DNA from: Candidatus Poribacteria bacterium
GTDB lineage: Bacteria > Poribacteria > WGA-4E > UBA9662
Assembly: GCA_002709695.1 (NCBI GenBank)
Contig: PAQF01000052.1
Span: forward strand, 1 to 59,043
Length of the DNA: 59,043 nucleotides
Direction of reading: 5' to 3'
The notes below the pieces were generated by a model that had not been told where the DNA came from, did no database searches, and saw nothing but the letters and a program-made list of their open reading frames with translations. Positions within the stretch are counted from its first letter, which is position 1. Each line of letters starts with the position of its first letter. The translations under genes were made by a program, and so were the position numbers. Shown piece after piece: positions 18,268-28,370 of the stretch.

Positions 18268-19485
18268 CTAATCATCGGCGTTTTCCTGTTGCAATTCCTG
18301 ATAACGAAAATACGCTTGTCCAGCAAGTTTCTGATTACCCACCTTTCGATAAACTGAGGCTAAATTAAGTTGGATTCTCGCGTCAGACGGCTCAAGTCGT
18401 GCAGCAACCTCCAATTGCTCGATGGCCAATTCGTATTTCTCTTGCATCAGATAAACACTTCCCAAACTATTGCGGTAAGTTGAATTCCTGGGATCAAGCT
18501 GCACAATTATAGAATAGTGATGAACAGCTTCCTCATAAGCTTCCAAATTAACATAGACAAACCCAAGAATCTCATGACCACGTGACTGGTGATCAAATGC
18601 TATACACTTTTCGAGCGAAGCAATAGCCTCTTGCCACTTGCGACGTTCAGCATAAATTCTGCCAAGTTGATACCACGCATCCACATCCTTGGTGTTCCGA
18701 TCTACACGCTGTTCCAGAAGGGTTAAGGTTTCGTCTTCCAAATCAATTTCTCGAAACCGTTGTAATGCAGCCTTGGCCTGATCCATCAACCCAAGCCGCA
18801 CATAAACATTACCGAGATTGAAACATGCTTGTTTATGAAATGGATCTTTATCGATGAGCATCTTAAACGTCTGTATAGCAACCTCATAATTTTCTAAATG
18901 CATGTAGGTTAACCCAAGCATATACATCGATTGTCTCTCAGCAGAATCTATTGCGACTGAAGAAATCAGTTCGGCCAATGCATTTTGAAATTGCCCTTTT
19001 CGAAAGTAAGCAATGCCAAGCCACTTGTGTATTTTCGAATCTTTCGGCTTTATGGTTTTTGCTTTTTTAAATAACGAAATTGCTTGGTCAATTTGCGCAA
19101 AAACCTCAATTTGCAACTCACCTAAAGCACAGTAAGCAGCAATATAATCTGGATCAGCATCAATCGCATTTTGTAGCGCACTTCTTGCTGGTCCCCACAA
19201 ACCTTGTTCTTTTAAAAGCATTCCAATTGAGAAATGAGCATTTGCTAATGTCGAATCTAATTCAACCGCATGCTGAAAAGCAACCAATGCTTTTTCTCGC
19301 TCATTCTGCGACAGGGCAGTCAACCCATTACGATAAAAAATCTCAGCTTGACCAGCAAAGGAAACCACGGGACTAATAAAAACACTTACTATATACGTCA
19401 GTATGAAAACCAAAACATCGAAGCAAATCAGTTGCCGAACTTTGCCACAATGGATTGGATTCACTAGATTAACCGAAAAAAACAA
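18268..19485 (-). CDS. Exported TPR protein
   Basis: Protein of up to 405 residues. A hydrophobic segment (FDVLVFILTYIVSVFISPVVSFAGQ) serves as signal peptide or membrane anchor. The rest is about ten TPR units, for example ALVAFQHAVELDSTLANAHFSIG, AISLFKKAKTIKP, KWLGIAYFRKGQFQNALAEL and YAERRKWQEAIASLEKCI. It is likely a periplasmic or membrane-anchored scaffold. The first codon is TTG; a later GTG at codon 8 is also possible and neither has a clear ribosome site. Confidence 0.88.
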   Translation of the reverse strand: MFFSVNLVNPIHCGKVRQLICFDVLVFILTYIVSVFISPVVSFAGQAEIFYRNGLTALSQNEREKALVAFQHAVELDSTLANAHFSIGMLLKEQGLWGPARSALQNAIDADPDYIAAYCALGELQIEVFAQIDQAISLFKKAKTIKPKDSKIHKWLGIAYFRKGQFQNALAELISSVAIDSAERQSMYMLGLTYMHLENYEVAIQTFKMLIDKDPFHKQACFNLGNVYVRLGLMDQAKAALQRFREIDLEDETLTLLEQRVDRNTKDVDAWYQLGRIYAERRKWQEAIASLEKCIAFDHQSRGHEILGFVYVNLEAYEEAVHHYSIIVQLDPRNSTYRNSLGSVYLMQEKYELAIEQLEVAARLEPSDARIQLNLASVYRKVGNQKLAGQAYFRYQELQQENADD

Positions 19486-19688
19486 CTTTGCGAGCTCCCA
19501 CTTGGGTCAACACAACGAACATATTTTGAAATGCCTGAAACACAACTAACACGAAATAAGACAAACGATGCTAACAGAACATGTATCAAACCCTGTGCCA
19601 TTATTGCAGACCAAAGCAAGTTGCTTCCCCAGAGGATTCACTTTTAGAATCCCTTTACCTTTGTAAATGTTTCGAATTGCCTTTAGCA

Positions 19689-20453
19689 CTACAACTGTGC
19701 AATTAACCCTCCATCAACTACATAAGCTGCCCCGGTAACAAATGAAGCTTTATCACCAGCCAGAAAAAGGACAACTTGAGCAACCTCCTCGGGTTGACCA
19801 ACTCGTTTTAGCACATGTGCATCGGCCCATTCTTTTATAGTCTGTTGGGAATTACTAGTTAGTTCTGCTGCTGCACGTAATAACGGAGTATCGATTGAGC
19901 CGGGACAAACACAGTTAACACGAATATTATCTGCAGCAAAATCAATTGCCATATTCCTTGTCAATGAAATAGCTCCACCTTTGGAAGCAGAATAAGGACA
20001 AACACGTTTTTGACTTGCGATACCTTGAACTGACGCAATATTGATAACACTTCCGTTTCCTTGCTTCTGGATTTCAGGGATACAATATTTAGAACAAAGA
20101 AATATACTCTTAAGATTTACTCCTAGTACTTGGTCCCATTCTTCTTCCGTTGTTTCAACAACACTTCCATAGTGTTGAATTCCCGCATTGTTAACTAAAA
20201 TATCGATTCTTTCAAATGCATTTACTGTACCTACAGCAATCTGTTGCACATCGAGTGCATTGGAAACATCAGCTTGTATAAAGATCGCCCGTCCGCCTTT
20301 ACTTTGAATTGCCTTGACAGTTTCTTGACCAGTATCAATATTTACATCAACAACAACAATGGACGCGCCTTCTTCAGCAAAGGCTATCGCTATTGCTTTT
20401 CCCATGCCCATGCCCGCACCAGTTATAACAGCAACTTTACCTTCAAATTCCAT
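19689..20453 (-). CDS. Short-chain dehydrogenase/reductase (classical SDR)
   Basis: NAD(P)-dependent oxidoreductase of 254 residues. Cofactor loop VITGAGMGMGKAIA; Asp in VVVDVNIDTG after the second strand favours NAD(H). NNAGIQHYG, catalytic INIASVQG (Ser) and YSASKGG (Tyr, Lys) are intact. C-terminal RVGQPEEVAQVVLFLAGDKASFVTGAAYVVDGG is typical. Substrate unknown (sugars and polyols are common for this type). Transcribed alone; AGGAGCCT lies close upstream of ATG on the coding strand. Confidence 0.93.
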   Translation of the reverse strand: MEFEGKVAVITGAGMGMGKAIAIAFAEEGASIVVVDVNIDTGQETVKAIQSKGGRAIFIQADVSNALDVQQIAVGTVNAFERIDILVNNAGIQHYGSVVETTEEEWDQVLGVNLKSIFLCSKYCIPEIQKQGNGSVINIASVQGIASQKRVCPYSASKGGAISLTRNMAIDFAADNIRVNCVCPGSIDTPLLRAAAELTSNSQQTIKEWADAHVLKRVGQPEEVAQVVLFLAGDKASFVTGAAYVVDGGLIAQL

Positions 20454-20617
20454 ACATAGGCTCCTAGAGTTACTGATATCTTTGACCCAACTAGCAGGAG
20501 AGGAGTAGGTTCAAAGATCGCAAAGTTTAATTTAAGTCTCTAAATCTTCATTTCTGTTAAGACACTTAAATCCCAAATAGAACAAAACTACAGATTTACG
20601 GCAATTCTACTTATAAG

Positions 20618-21112
20618 TTAAAGAAATTTATTAGCAGGAACTTCATTAAAGTAACTTTTCACATTGGTATGGACCTTAGGATGATCCAAAACCTGATTAG
20701 TATCTAACCACTCAACGCAATGATGTTGACTTAGCATTGCAGTCTCTACGACATCGATTTGCTCTACATCATCCAGTTCAAATAGACATGCAATGCAGAC
20801 ATAGTGCGTTCCACAACTGTCATCCCTGAAATTGTTTTCGTACAAGTGATCGTAGATTCCATTTAGAGTTACCTGATTTGACGTAAGTCTTACACCAATT
20901 TCATGCTCAGAAATTCTCTCCAAAGCTTCCTTGAGATACTCGTTTTTGTAAACTTTCCCACCTGGGACAAAAAAACTGCCTTTGGCAGGTTCATTGATTC
21001 TTTCCCCAACAAGTAGTTTCCCTTCGTAAATAACCAGTATATCAATAGACACCAGTTGAGTTAAACTTACTGCCTGAAAATATTCGTCTCGGTTGAGAAT
21101 TAGCTTTTTCAC
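20618..21112 (-). CDS. Nudix hydrolase, GDP-mannose mannosyl hydrolase-like
   Basis: About 164 residues resembling GDP-mannose mannosyl hydrolase (Gmm/NudD), which releases mannose and GDP. Matching features: LVSIDILVIYEGKLLVGER, NEPAKGSFFVPGGKVYKNE, EALERISEHEIGVRL, GIYDHLYENNF, THYVCIACLFEL and VHTNVKSYF near the end. The Nudix box is the reduced form of this subfamily (GGKVYKNEYLKEALERISEHE). The start is uncertain: GTG at 21112 gives the family length. Reading from TTG at 21163 adds 17 residues and overlaps the upstream gene by 20 bases. It is cotranscribed with the double metallo-beta-lactamase gene. Confidence 0.85.
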   Translation of the reverse strand: MKKLILNRDEYFQAVSLTQLVSIDILVIYEGKLLVGERINEPAKGSFFVPGGKVYKNEYLKEALERISEHEIGVRLTSNQVTLNGIYDHLYENNFRDDSCGTHYVCIACLFELDDVEQIDVVETAMLSQHHCVEWLDTNQVLDHPKVHTNVKSYFNEVPANKFL

Positions 21113-21143
21113 AAGCTTTCTTTCTACATATCCCTGTCTCAGC

Positions 21144-23006
21144 TTAAAATTTGGGAACACCAATGCTAACTAAAGCCTCAGCAACTTGGCCAAAAGGCCG
21201 CCCTCCAACGGTCAAATCAAGGCCAATCGGCTGGCGTCGACAACAAGTATCATTTGGAGGCATGATGGAAATTCGTATCTCCTTTTGTTCTCGAGCTTTC
21301 AATTCAATCTCAGACACCTGACTCTTCCAATCATCTGGCCCAATCAACTTGATTACAGCCTTTTTGGGAACCGAAAAAGGATTTAAAATCCAGCCCTCGA
21401 ACTCAACTTCTTCCTCAGTGAGAAGATGCAATCGGTATGGCTTCAATTTCCCTCCCTGAGATTCAGCCCCAAAATGAACGTCATCATCACCCAACGACAT
21501 CAAACGTAAGTGGACTTCATCGAATGCATTGGCACCTTTTTCAATGACCTGATACCACTCCGAGCTGGTTTGGTATGGTTTAGTATGTCCTGTCAATACC
21601 CAGTCGGGTTGGAAGGCACGGAGAAACTTCAATGTCTGCTTGTAACACCCGAGATCTAGGCCATTTTTATAAACGTGATTGGTAAACGATTTTGCATCTT
21701 TGTCAAAAGGTAAACCACTTGAAGTACTAAAGAAAATTTGATCGCCAGTATGTACAACCCTTTTTCCATCTACTTCAAAGCAAATCAATGTCGAAAATCT
21801 TGTATGACCCGACATTGGGTAAAGTTGAATTGGAATATTTTCCCAGTAAGTAACATCTTCATTGGGAAGACGACGACTTACAGAAATCGGTTCGTGCCAT
21901 AAACAAGGACGATCGTAGCGGGTTGGGTTTTCCAGAACATCTGAAAAATGCTCACCAGCCCAGACCTCAGTACCAAAAACACGTTGCAACATGGGAATAC
22001 CATTAACGTGATCATCGTGAAAATGTGATACCAAAACAGTATCAATTTGATTAATACCTAGTTTCTTTCGTAATCCCTTGATACCATGTAGAAACGGCCG
22101 CCGATTTGATAGGTGCTGTTTACCCGGTGACTGATAGGCAGACACATTGTAGCCATAATCGATGGCCATTACTTTACCGCTATCACTAATCACAAAAGTG
22201 GTCTCTGCACTACTATATTTTGAACGATACAGATGCGGAAGAATTTCCTCAATGTCGTCATCATCTGGATCATCTAATTGCTCGACAAAACCGGGGGAAA
22301 TGCCACCTATCAATTTCAAATTCTCTCTTAAAAGCTGTATGGCTTGCTCAGGGCAATCTATTGGCTGACCTAAGCTGGGTAGTAACATATCTAACTTGGT
22401 TTCCATTAGTCTATAGCAACTTCGCCATAAGTTTACAGCTCCAGTAAAATCGTTGTAATTATACTGGAGCGGTGCTAGACGCGATGTCCTACCCGGGCCA
22501 CAAATCAATTCCCCAACAAAAGCTAGATGGAGACCATTGAGGTTCACCACATAACTGCTTGCTCCGTTGGTACAGCCTGGCGTTGGAATCACTGTCCATT
22601 CTAAACCTGCAATCTCCCGTTTTTCGTAGTCCATCATCCAATCCGATACCGGGATTGGGCGAACAGGTGCAAAACGATCCCAACGATTATCATAAGAATT
22701 CCAGATCTGCCGTTCCCGAAAATGCTGGTCGGGATCAATCAGATATTCCTGTTCCCAATATGGTCCTAAGATTTTAGCACCCGCATTTCGAAGACGAATA
22801 GCTCCATCAGTATGATCCCTAAAATGATGAGTAAGGAGAACAGTCAATGATCCGTTTTGAGCGACTTCATCAAGATGATCAGTAACCAAACCTGTTCCAG
22901 CGTTAATTAAGACTGTCCCCTCAGGTCCTTGGATAGCATAAACACAACAACTATCTTGAAACAGAAAAACCCCATCACAAACTTTTTGCCAATTGGATAA
23001 CCCCAC
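21144..23006 (-). CDS. Tandem metallo-beta-lactamase-fold protein, N-terminal copy degenerate
   Basis: Cytoplasmic protein of 620 residues with two MBL folds and a C-terminal beta domain (about 510-620). The first fold (about 8-215) has the outline but lost metal ligands: THHFRDH lacks one His (Phe62), TPGCT has Cys145 for His, and FVGE has Glu166 for Asp. The second fold (about 255-500) is complete: HFHDDH at 328-333, SGHT (His401), HTGDQ (Asp422) and LTGHT (His474). It should bind two metals and hydrolyse an unknown ester, thioester or lactone. The Nudix gene follows with start regions inside or next to its end. Confidence 0.9.
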   Translation of the reverse strand: MGLSNWQKVCDGVFLFQDSCCVYAIQGPEGTVLINAGTGLVTDHLDEVAQNGSLTVLLTHHFRDHTDGAIRLRNAGAKILGPYWEQEYLIDPDQHFRERQIWNSYDNRWDRFAPVRPIPVSDWMMDYEKREIAGLEWTVIPTPGCTNGASSYVVNLNGLHLAFVGELICGPGRTSRLAPLQYNYNDFTGAVNLWRSCYRLMETKLDMLLPSLGQPIDCPEQAIQLLRENLKLIGGISPGFVEQLDDPDDDDIEEILPHLYRSKYSSAETTFVISDSGKVMAIDYGYNVSAYQSPGKQHLSNRRPFLHGIKGLRKKLGINQIDTVLVSHFHDDHVNGIPMLQRVFGTEVWAGEHFSDVLENPTRYDRPCLWHEPISVSRRLPNEDVTYWENIPIQLYPMSGHTRFSTLICFEVDGKRVVHTGDQIFFSTSSGLPFDKDAKSFTNHVYKNGLDLGCYKQTLKFLRAFQPDWVLTGHTKPYQTSSEWYQVIEKGANAFDEVHLRLMSLGDDDVHFGAESQGGKLKPYRLHLLTEEEVEFEGWILNPFSVPKKAVIKLIGPDDWKSQVSEIELKAREQKEIRISIMPPNDTCCRRQPIGLDLTVGGRPFGQVAEALVSIGVPKF

Positions 23007-23179
23007 ATTGCCTCCCTAAACTCTTTGATATGGTACGGAAACCACTAGGATCGATTTTTCATTTATCAACTCAACTGTTACATTCGTAGACAGTAAACAC
23101 GAAGAAGATCCATTACACAACAACTAACAAACCTAAATAACACCCCTTGAAATTCATATATCTTTATTAACTAAAGCTT

Positions 23180-25040
23180 TTACTTTCTTTCTATTTCTTC
23201 GAAAATTTCTTCAATCCGTTGAAGGTCAATAGGTTCAGACATCCCCATATGGAAAGCGAGAAGCCACATCACAAATACCCCATAGCCTAAGAAAACCAAC
23301 TGCCATAGCCACAAAGACGGCATACCAAAAGGCACCCATAGTGTTGGTGTATTGGGATCGGGAAAAAGTGAGTTACCTATTGTCACGAATGGCCCAAAAC
23401 CCACCAAGAACCAAATGAATGTCAAAACCCAAGCCAAGTTAACTTTCTTTCTTCGTTCTAGATTCATGCCCGAGACAGTTTGCAAGAACCTATGTTTCTC
23501 GTCTTTAATTCTCATTGTATCTTCACTATCAGTTGTAAATCTAAAAACTAACATGGTAGTAGCCAAGTTAAATAGTATTCCCCAACCAGCACTGTGGATC
23601 TTAAGAGGACATGCTCCCCATGAAACCCCAAACCAAGCCGGTGTTTCATCTGTAAGTGTTACAGCAATTAGACCAACAACCCACCCAGCTACAACACCTT
23701 GTCTTGTAAACCCTTTGTAATAAACAAATACCAATCAAAGCCGGGTACATTTGAAATCCATAGGCAACAGCCAAACCACCTAACATTACAATAGCCTGAG
23801 TAGAATTTGCCACAACAATCAAAGCAACCCCAGCAACAATGATAACAAAAATACGTCCGCTCATCTTCTGCACATGATCTGAGGCATTCGGCACAAAATA
23901 TTTCGTGTAAACATCGCACTAAATGTAGACATATACGCCGCACCAGTGCTTTGCATAGCAGCTAACGCACATACAGCTAATAGCCCTACCAACCAAGGTG
24001 CAGAATCTGAAAGCAGGTTAATCAATTGAGGAACAAGGTTCTTGTCATTAGCACCTGCAAATGTCCCATTTGCTACAAGCGCGTGCCCCCAATTCCTTGA
24101 AAAATAGTGAAGGCAAATAAAATCACTCCTATCACAGCAGAAGACGCAACCACTTGTTGTCAGCGAAATGACCGACTAGTCTTATTAGAAAATGCCCACA
24201 TGGAAAACGCTGGGGAAGATTGGATACCCATTAGCGCAAACAACATAATACCTGTCCAAGTTCCTCCAACCGCCTTTGATCCAGCAGAGACAAACTGAAT
24301 ACTACCAGGAATCGCAATTGTCGACGAATACCCAGCAGGTGTTAAAGTCACGTCATTAGCAATATCTTCCGCAACCATATCCGCTAATCCAGTCATTAAA
24401 CCCGACGAACCTCCAGAATAATGAACTGCAATACCACCAAGAATAATTATACCCAACGCTAGCAAAACACATTGGGCACAATCGACATATGCTACAGAAC
24501 GTAACCCTCCTGATCCTACATATATCAACAACGATGGTAGACAACGCAAACATACCAAAATTGACGCTGACTAAACCATCGGTAAGGATATGGAACAAAT
24601 CACTTGATGCTCGAAGTTGCATTCCTAAATATGGAACACTAAACAGGAAAGCAACCAATACTGTTAGTAATCACTATACATTTCACCAAGTGTAATATAT
24701 TTGTATGATTTACCTAAAATCCATTGTCGGTGTATGAACAAAACGCCGGTAAACGGAATTGTCAGCGCATAGAAGGACGCAAACGCATAGGGTAAGCCAT
24801 CATTGAATATTTTACCGGGGTGTCCTACAAAGAAAGGCCCAACCGCTGAAGCTGGTAGCTGTCGCCGCCAATATAAAAACCCAAATACTTATGGATCTTC
24901 CTACGAGGAAATAGTCGGTAGAAGTTTTGGATGTTTGAGCACCTTTGATACTCCAGAACAGGCAATAGGTCCAATAAACCCCCACGAACCAACTAGCCAA
25001 GAAATTTTCGCGTCCACAACTATTATTTCTCCCGTTAGAA
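23180..25040 (-). pseudogene. Decayed sodium:solute symporter (SSF family)
   Basis: Pieces of one SSF transporter lie in order but in different frames. N-terminal piece: FVGVYWTYCLFW, TSTDYFLVGRSISIWVFILAAT. Middle: GLRSVAYVDCAQCVLLALG and MGIQSSPAFSMWAFSN. Then AAMQSTGAAYMSTFSAMFTR and a C-terminal piece of 184 codons ending near 23180. Breaks in this host gene: one-base insertion near 24829, short deletion with frame change near 24675, frame changes near 24530, 24087, 23906 and 23735, and a TGA where SSF proteins have Trp at 24160-24162. No start codon with a ribosome site is left. Neighbouring genes are intact, so this is real decay and not poor sequence. Original cargo unknown. Confidence 0.93.
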
Positions 25041-25464
25041 ATTAAATATTATCAGTACGCGGTATTATTCGAACAAAGATTAAAGCTTATCTGCTCCACT
25101 GACAATTTTCTTCTTTTCGTCTCTGATAATAAGCTTCCATTTCCTCAACTGAGATTGTGGTAAAACGAAACTTTTAAAGCACAAAAAAACATCATAAAAC
25201 TGCAATATATCACAGAACTGTCAATTTGACAAACATCCAGAAGGATGCAGGCAAGGAAGTGCCAACGTATATAAATATTTTGAAGCAAACGCATAAAAAA
25301 ACATGCAAATCTAGTTCAAAAATACTTATCGGATCAATATTCTCGTTGAATGATAACAGTTAAATGTCAGTATTCACAATAATCAAAACTGAAACCAATC
25401 ATGTAGTAGAGCAGGAATTATGCACAAGCAGGGTGTAGGATTCGCAGAATACGTAATAGAAATA
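25041..25464. other. Gene-free gap
   Basis: About 420 bases between the dead symporter and the flavoprotein gene. No frame, tRNA or hairpin with a U-tract that I can support. Part may be the former promoter region of the symporter. Confidence 0.4.
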
Positions 25465-26718
25465 CTAACTTAAATCTTTAATTACAGCTTCAGCGGTTCG
25501 ACGACCTGACACCATAGCACCATGAATAGAGGGCATATCACGATGATCGCCACAGACATATAAACCAGTTTCAGATTTTACAGGGCGCTGGGGTGGTGTC
25601 AGTGCTGGAGGGTGTACTTGTGGCAATGCATGTTGAATTCGGTATGTGCGTAAATAGAACCAATGCCGTACATCCGCTCCAAACCATTCAGACAAATTTT
25701 CTCTCACTAACTCTTCGAGCACCCCATTATCCAGATCAGGATTTCCCAGCACAGTTACGGATATTAATGCGGAATTCCCAGTAGCATATGCGGGAGAAAC
25801 GGCACTTGGCACGCAGAGATTATTGATAATGCCTCGACTTTCTCCGTTAAGGATCAACACAGGCTCACTAACAGGCGACTTCTTAGCAGCAAAATAAAGG
25901 CAGGTAACAGGCACACTACTTACTTTCGGGAAATCATCAATCAATTCCGCTGAGCGGTGGCCTTCTGTGGCAACAACAACTGCATCGGCTTTAAGTACCT
26001 CACCACAAGATAATTCAACAGCATGAGGTTTAACAGAACGAACAACCGTCTGTGTTTGGATAACGTCGCTCGGAATATGGCTAGCAAGTTGTTTGGGGAT
26101 CTGTCCCATGCCCTGTTCTGGTATTACGGTATCTCCAGTCGAAAACATTCTGAATGTAAACTCCAGCATTCTACTCGAGGTTTCAAGGGATCTATCAAGA
26201 AAAACTCCACCAAAGAAAGGCTTGAAAAATCGATCGATCATACTATCTGAAAATCCCATTTCCTTAATGGCCAAAAGGGTTGAGGTTTCCGGATGTTCAA
26301 ACAAACTGTCCAATGTTCCGGAAATAGATTTGCGACGTAATCTTGAGATCCGAATTTTATCATTCAATGTACCAATTGGTGAAAACACAGTTTTGAGCGC
26401 TGAAAACGGCTGTCGCCATGGATCAGTGATTCGATGAAATTCCCCTTGAAACCAAACTAATGCTCCTGGATAAAATCTACGGAGTTTAAGGGCTTCATAA
26501 TTAAGCATCCTTCGACATTCAGGATAAGCAGACAATAGTACTTGAAAACCACGATCAAGCAAAAAGCCATCAACAACATCGGTTTGAACTCGGCCACCAA
26601 TTTGATCATCAGCTTCCAGAATATTAAAAGAGATACGATTCTTCTGTAATTCGATGGCACAGCAGAGACCTGCGAGCCCTCCACCAACAATGATAACCTG
26701 AGTGTCTAAAGCCTTCAT
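25465..26718 (-). CDS. FAD-dependent amine-oxidase/protoporphyrinogen-oxidase-like flavoprotein
   Basis: Flavoprotein of 417 residues. FAD-binding marks: VIIVGGGLAGLCCAIEL, then Glu in NILEADDQIGGRVQTD, VDGFLLDRGFQVL and C-terminal GLYVCGDHRDMPSIHGAMVSGRR. The middle (FFKPFFGGVFLDRSLETSSRM) is typical of bacterial proteins annotated as NAD(P)/FAD-dependent oxidoreductase with an amino-oxidase domain; carotenoid and porphyrin enzymes belong to the same fold. Substrate unknown. No signal peptide. Transcribed alone, 240 bases upstream of the SRPBCC-epimerase gene on the same strand. Confidence 0.88.
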   Translation of the reverse strand: MKALDTQVIIVGGGLAGLCCAIELQKNRISFNILEADDQIGGRVQTDVVDGFLLDRGFQVLLSAYPECRRMLNYEALKLRRFYPGALVWFQGEFHRITDPWRQPFSALKTVFSPIGTLNDKIRISRLRRKSISGTLDSLFEHPETSTLLAIKEMGFSDSMIDRFFKPFFGGVFLDRSLETSSRMLEFTFRMFSTGDTVIPEQGMGQIPKQLASHIPSDVIQTQTVVRSVKPHAVELSCGEVLKADAVVVATEGHRSAELIDDFPKVSSVPVTCLYFAAKKSPVSEPVLILNGESRGIINNLCVPSAVSPAYATGNSALISVTVLGNPDLDNGVLEELVRENLSEWFGADVRHWFYLRTYRIQHALPQVHPPALTPPQRPVKSETGLYVCGDHRDMPSIHGAMVSGRRTAEAVIKDLS

Positions 26719-26957
26719 TTCAATAATGTCATCCCCGTATATATCATAATGCTGATTAACTACAAATGAACAAGGTGAACTGCCACGATAAAACTTTTTT
26801 GGCTATGTAACACTGTTGACTCAATATTCAGTAATAAAGGAATTCCATATCACCATCATTAGAAAAATGGTTATTTTAGATTGCAACTAGAGGTAAAAAA
26901 CCTGAAATTTCGCGGCAACTGCAAATCAGAGCCCTAAACATTCTTTCAGAATCATAA

Positions 26958-28370
26958 TCACTTTCTGCCCATCATGAAACGTAATGCTCCTTCGAGTTTC
27001 GGATGCCGAAACTCATAGCCTGTCTGTACCAAACAGGATGGTTCGACCTTAGTACTCGACAAAAGCAATGCATCGGCCATTTCACCAAACAATACTCGTG
27101 CCCCAAAACTTGGTATGGGAAACCTATTCATTGGAAAAGGTCGACCAAGGACCCTGTTCAAAGTCCTTGTATATTCACTATTTCGCACGGGATTCGGTGA
27201 AACGACATTAATTGGGCCATTAAGATCTTCATTGGTTAAAGCATGATGTACTATCCCAATAACATCATCAAGACCAATCCAACTCATATACTGCCGCCCC
27301 AAGACACTCAAGTTACCCGCAATTCCCAATTGAAAAGGGAGTAACATTTTGGCAAGTGCTCCACCTGCTGGACTCAGAACGAGACCAAAACGTAGATTGA
27401 CAACCCGAACATTTTTCTTTGCAGAGTCGGTTTCCTGTTCCCAGGATTCACACACTTCAGATAAAAAACCGGCACCGGATTGACTCTCCTCATTCAGAGT
27501 TTCATCCCCTCGGTCACCATAAAAACCAATAGCAGACGCAGAAAGTAATACCTTGGGCGGCGTTTGAAGATCTGAAATTGTTTGAGAAATCAATCTAGTT
27601 CCCTGAATTCGGCTATCCTGAATTTGCTTCTTTGTCTTAGTATTCCAACGACCACCAGCAATCGGCTCTCCGGCCAAGTGAATTATGACATCAATTCCTT
27701 CAAGACTCTCTTTATCAATCTCACCTGTCAGAGGATCCCAGTGAACTTCATCGACTAATTGAGAAGCCGGCCCAGCTATGTTTAATCCGCTACCCCCCGG
27801 CCTGACCAGTCGCTTAACTTCATGCCCACCAGTAGTTAGAAATGGTACGAGTGCTGAACCAACCAAGCCGGTCGAGCCAGTAATTGCAATTTTCATTTTT
27901 TCTCCTTTATGTTGCTGATGAAGCATAATATCTTGTTTTGTAACTTCATGGCGATAATCAAACATTCGACCCAGTTTTTGCCGTATCGACTTACCTGCTA
28001 CGGCTTCACCTAAAACTCCCATCGGCAAGGAATACTCAATATAATCTTCAAGCTGACATGCCGATTCTCCCTCAGGTTCTATCAGATGCGTATGCTCCCA
28101 TTTTGCGAACGGACCCGAAACTTGGAAATCACAGAATTGTTTACCCTGAATGTAATTTCGGTGTTCAGCTACCCACTGAATAGGAAACGGTGTAGAAACC
28201 TTCATTACAAGCTGATCTCCATCCTTCACGCTACCATTCCTCTGAATTATTTGAACGGTCTCCCACGGTGGAGTCAACCGTTCAAATGCTCCAAAGCGAG
28301 TGTGCCAAGCAAAAACTTCTTCTGATGGAGCTTCTATTCGCGAGCGCCGAACAAAAATCTCAGATTTCAT
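26958..28370 (-). CDS. SRPBCC domain fused to TIGR01777/YfcH-like epimerase
   Basis: 470-residue fusion. Residues 1-150 form an SRPBCC (START-like) ligand-binding domain (RSRIEAPSEEVFAWHTR, VAEHRNYIQGKQFCDFQVSGPF, YIEYSLPMGVLGE). Residues 159-470 form a TIGR01777-type sugar-nucleotide-epimerase-like protein: MKIAITGSTGLVGSALVPFL, VIIHLAGEPIAGGRW, LLSASAIGFYGDRGDE, VNLRFGLVLSP and the DUF1731-like tail. Both domains are also known as separate proteins. A perfect AAAGGAG lies five bases before the ATG at 27896 (Met159), so a free epimerase of 312 residues may also be made. Function of the family is unknown; it is linked to lipid- or cell-envelope-type substrates only by guess. Confidence 0.92.
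   Translation of the reverse strand: MKSEIFVRRSRIEAPSEEVFAWHTRFGAFERLTPPWETVQIIQRNGSVKDGDQLVMKVSTPFPIQWVAEHRNYIQGKQFCDFQVSGPFAKWEHTHLIEPEGESACQLEDYIEYSLPMGVLGEAVAGKSIRQKLGRMFDYRHEVTKQDIMLHQQHKGEKMKIAITGSTGLVGSALVPFLTTGGHEVKRLVRPGGSGLNIAGPASQLVDEVHWDPLTGEIDKESLEGIDVIIHLAGEPIAGGRWNTKTKKQIQDSRIQGTRLISQTISDLQTPPKVLLSASAIGFYGDRGDETLNEESQSGAGFLSEVCESWEQETDSAKKNVRVVNLRFGLVLSPAGGALAKMLLPFQLGIAGNLSVLGRQYMSWIGLDDVIGIVHHALTNEDLNGPINVVSPNPVRNSEYTRTLNRVLGRPFPMNRFPIPSFGARVLFGEMADALLLSSTKVEPSCLVQTGYEFRHPKLEGALRFMMGRK

Noticed and set aside
25395-25450. Stretch resembling part of a tRNA
   Set aside because: Could not be folded into four arms by eye; no acceptor stem or T-loop.
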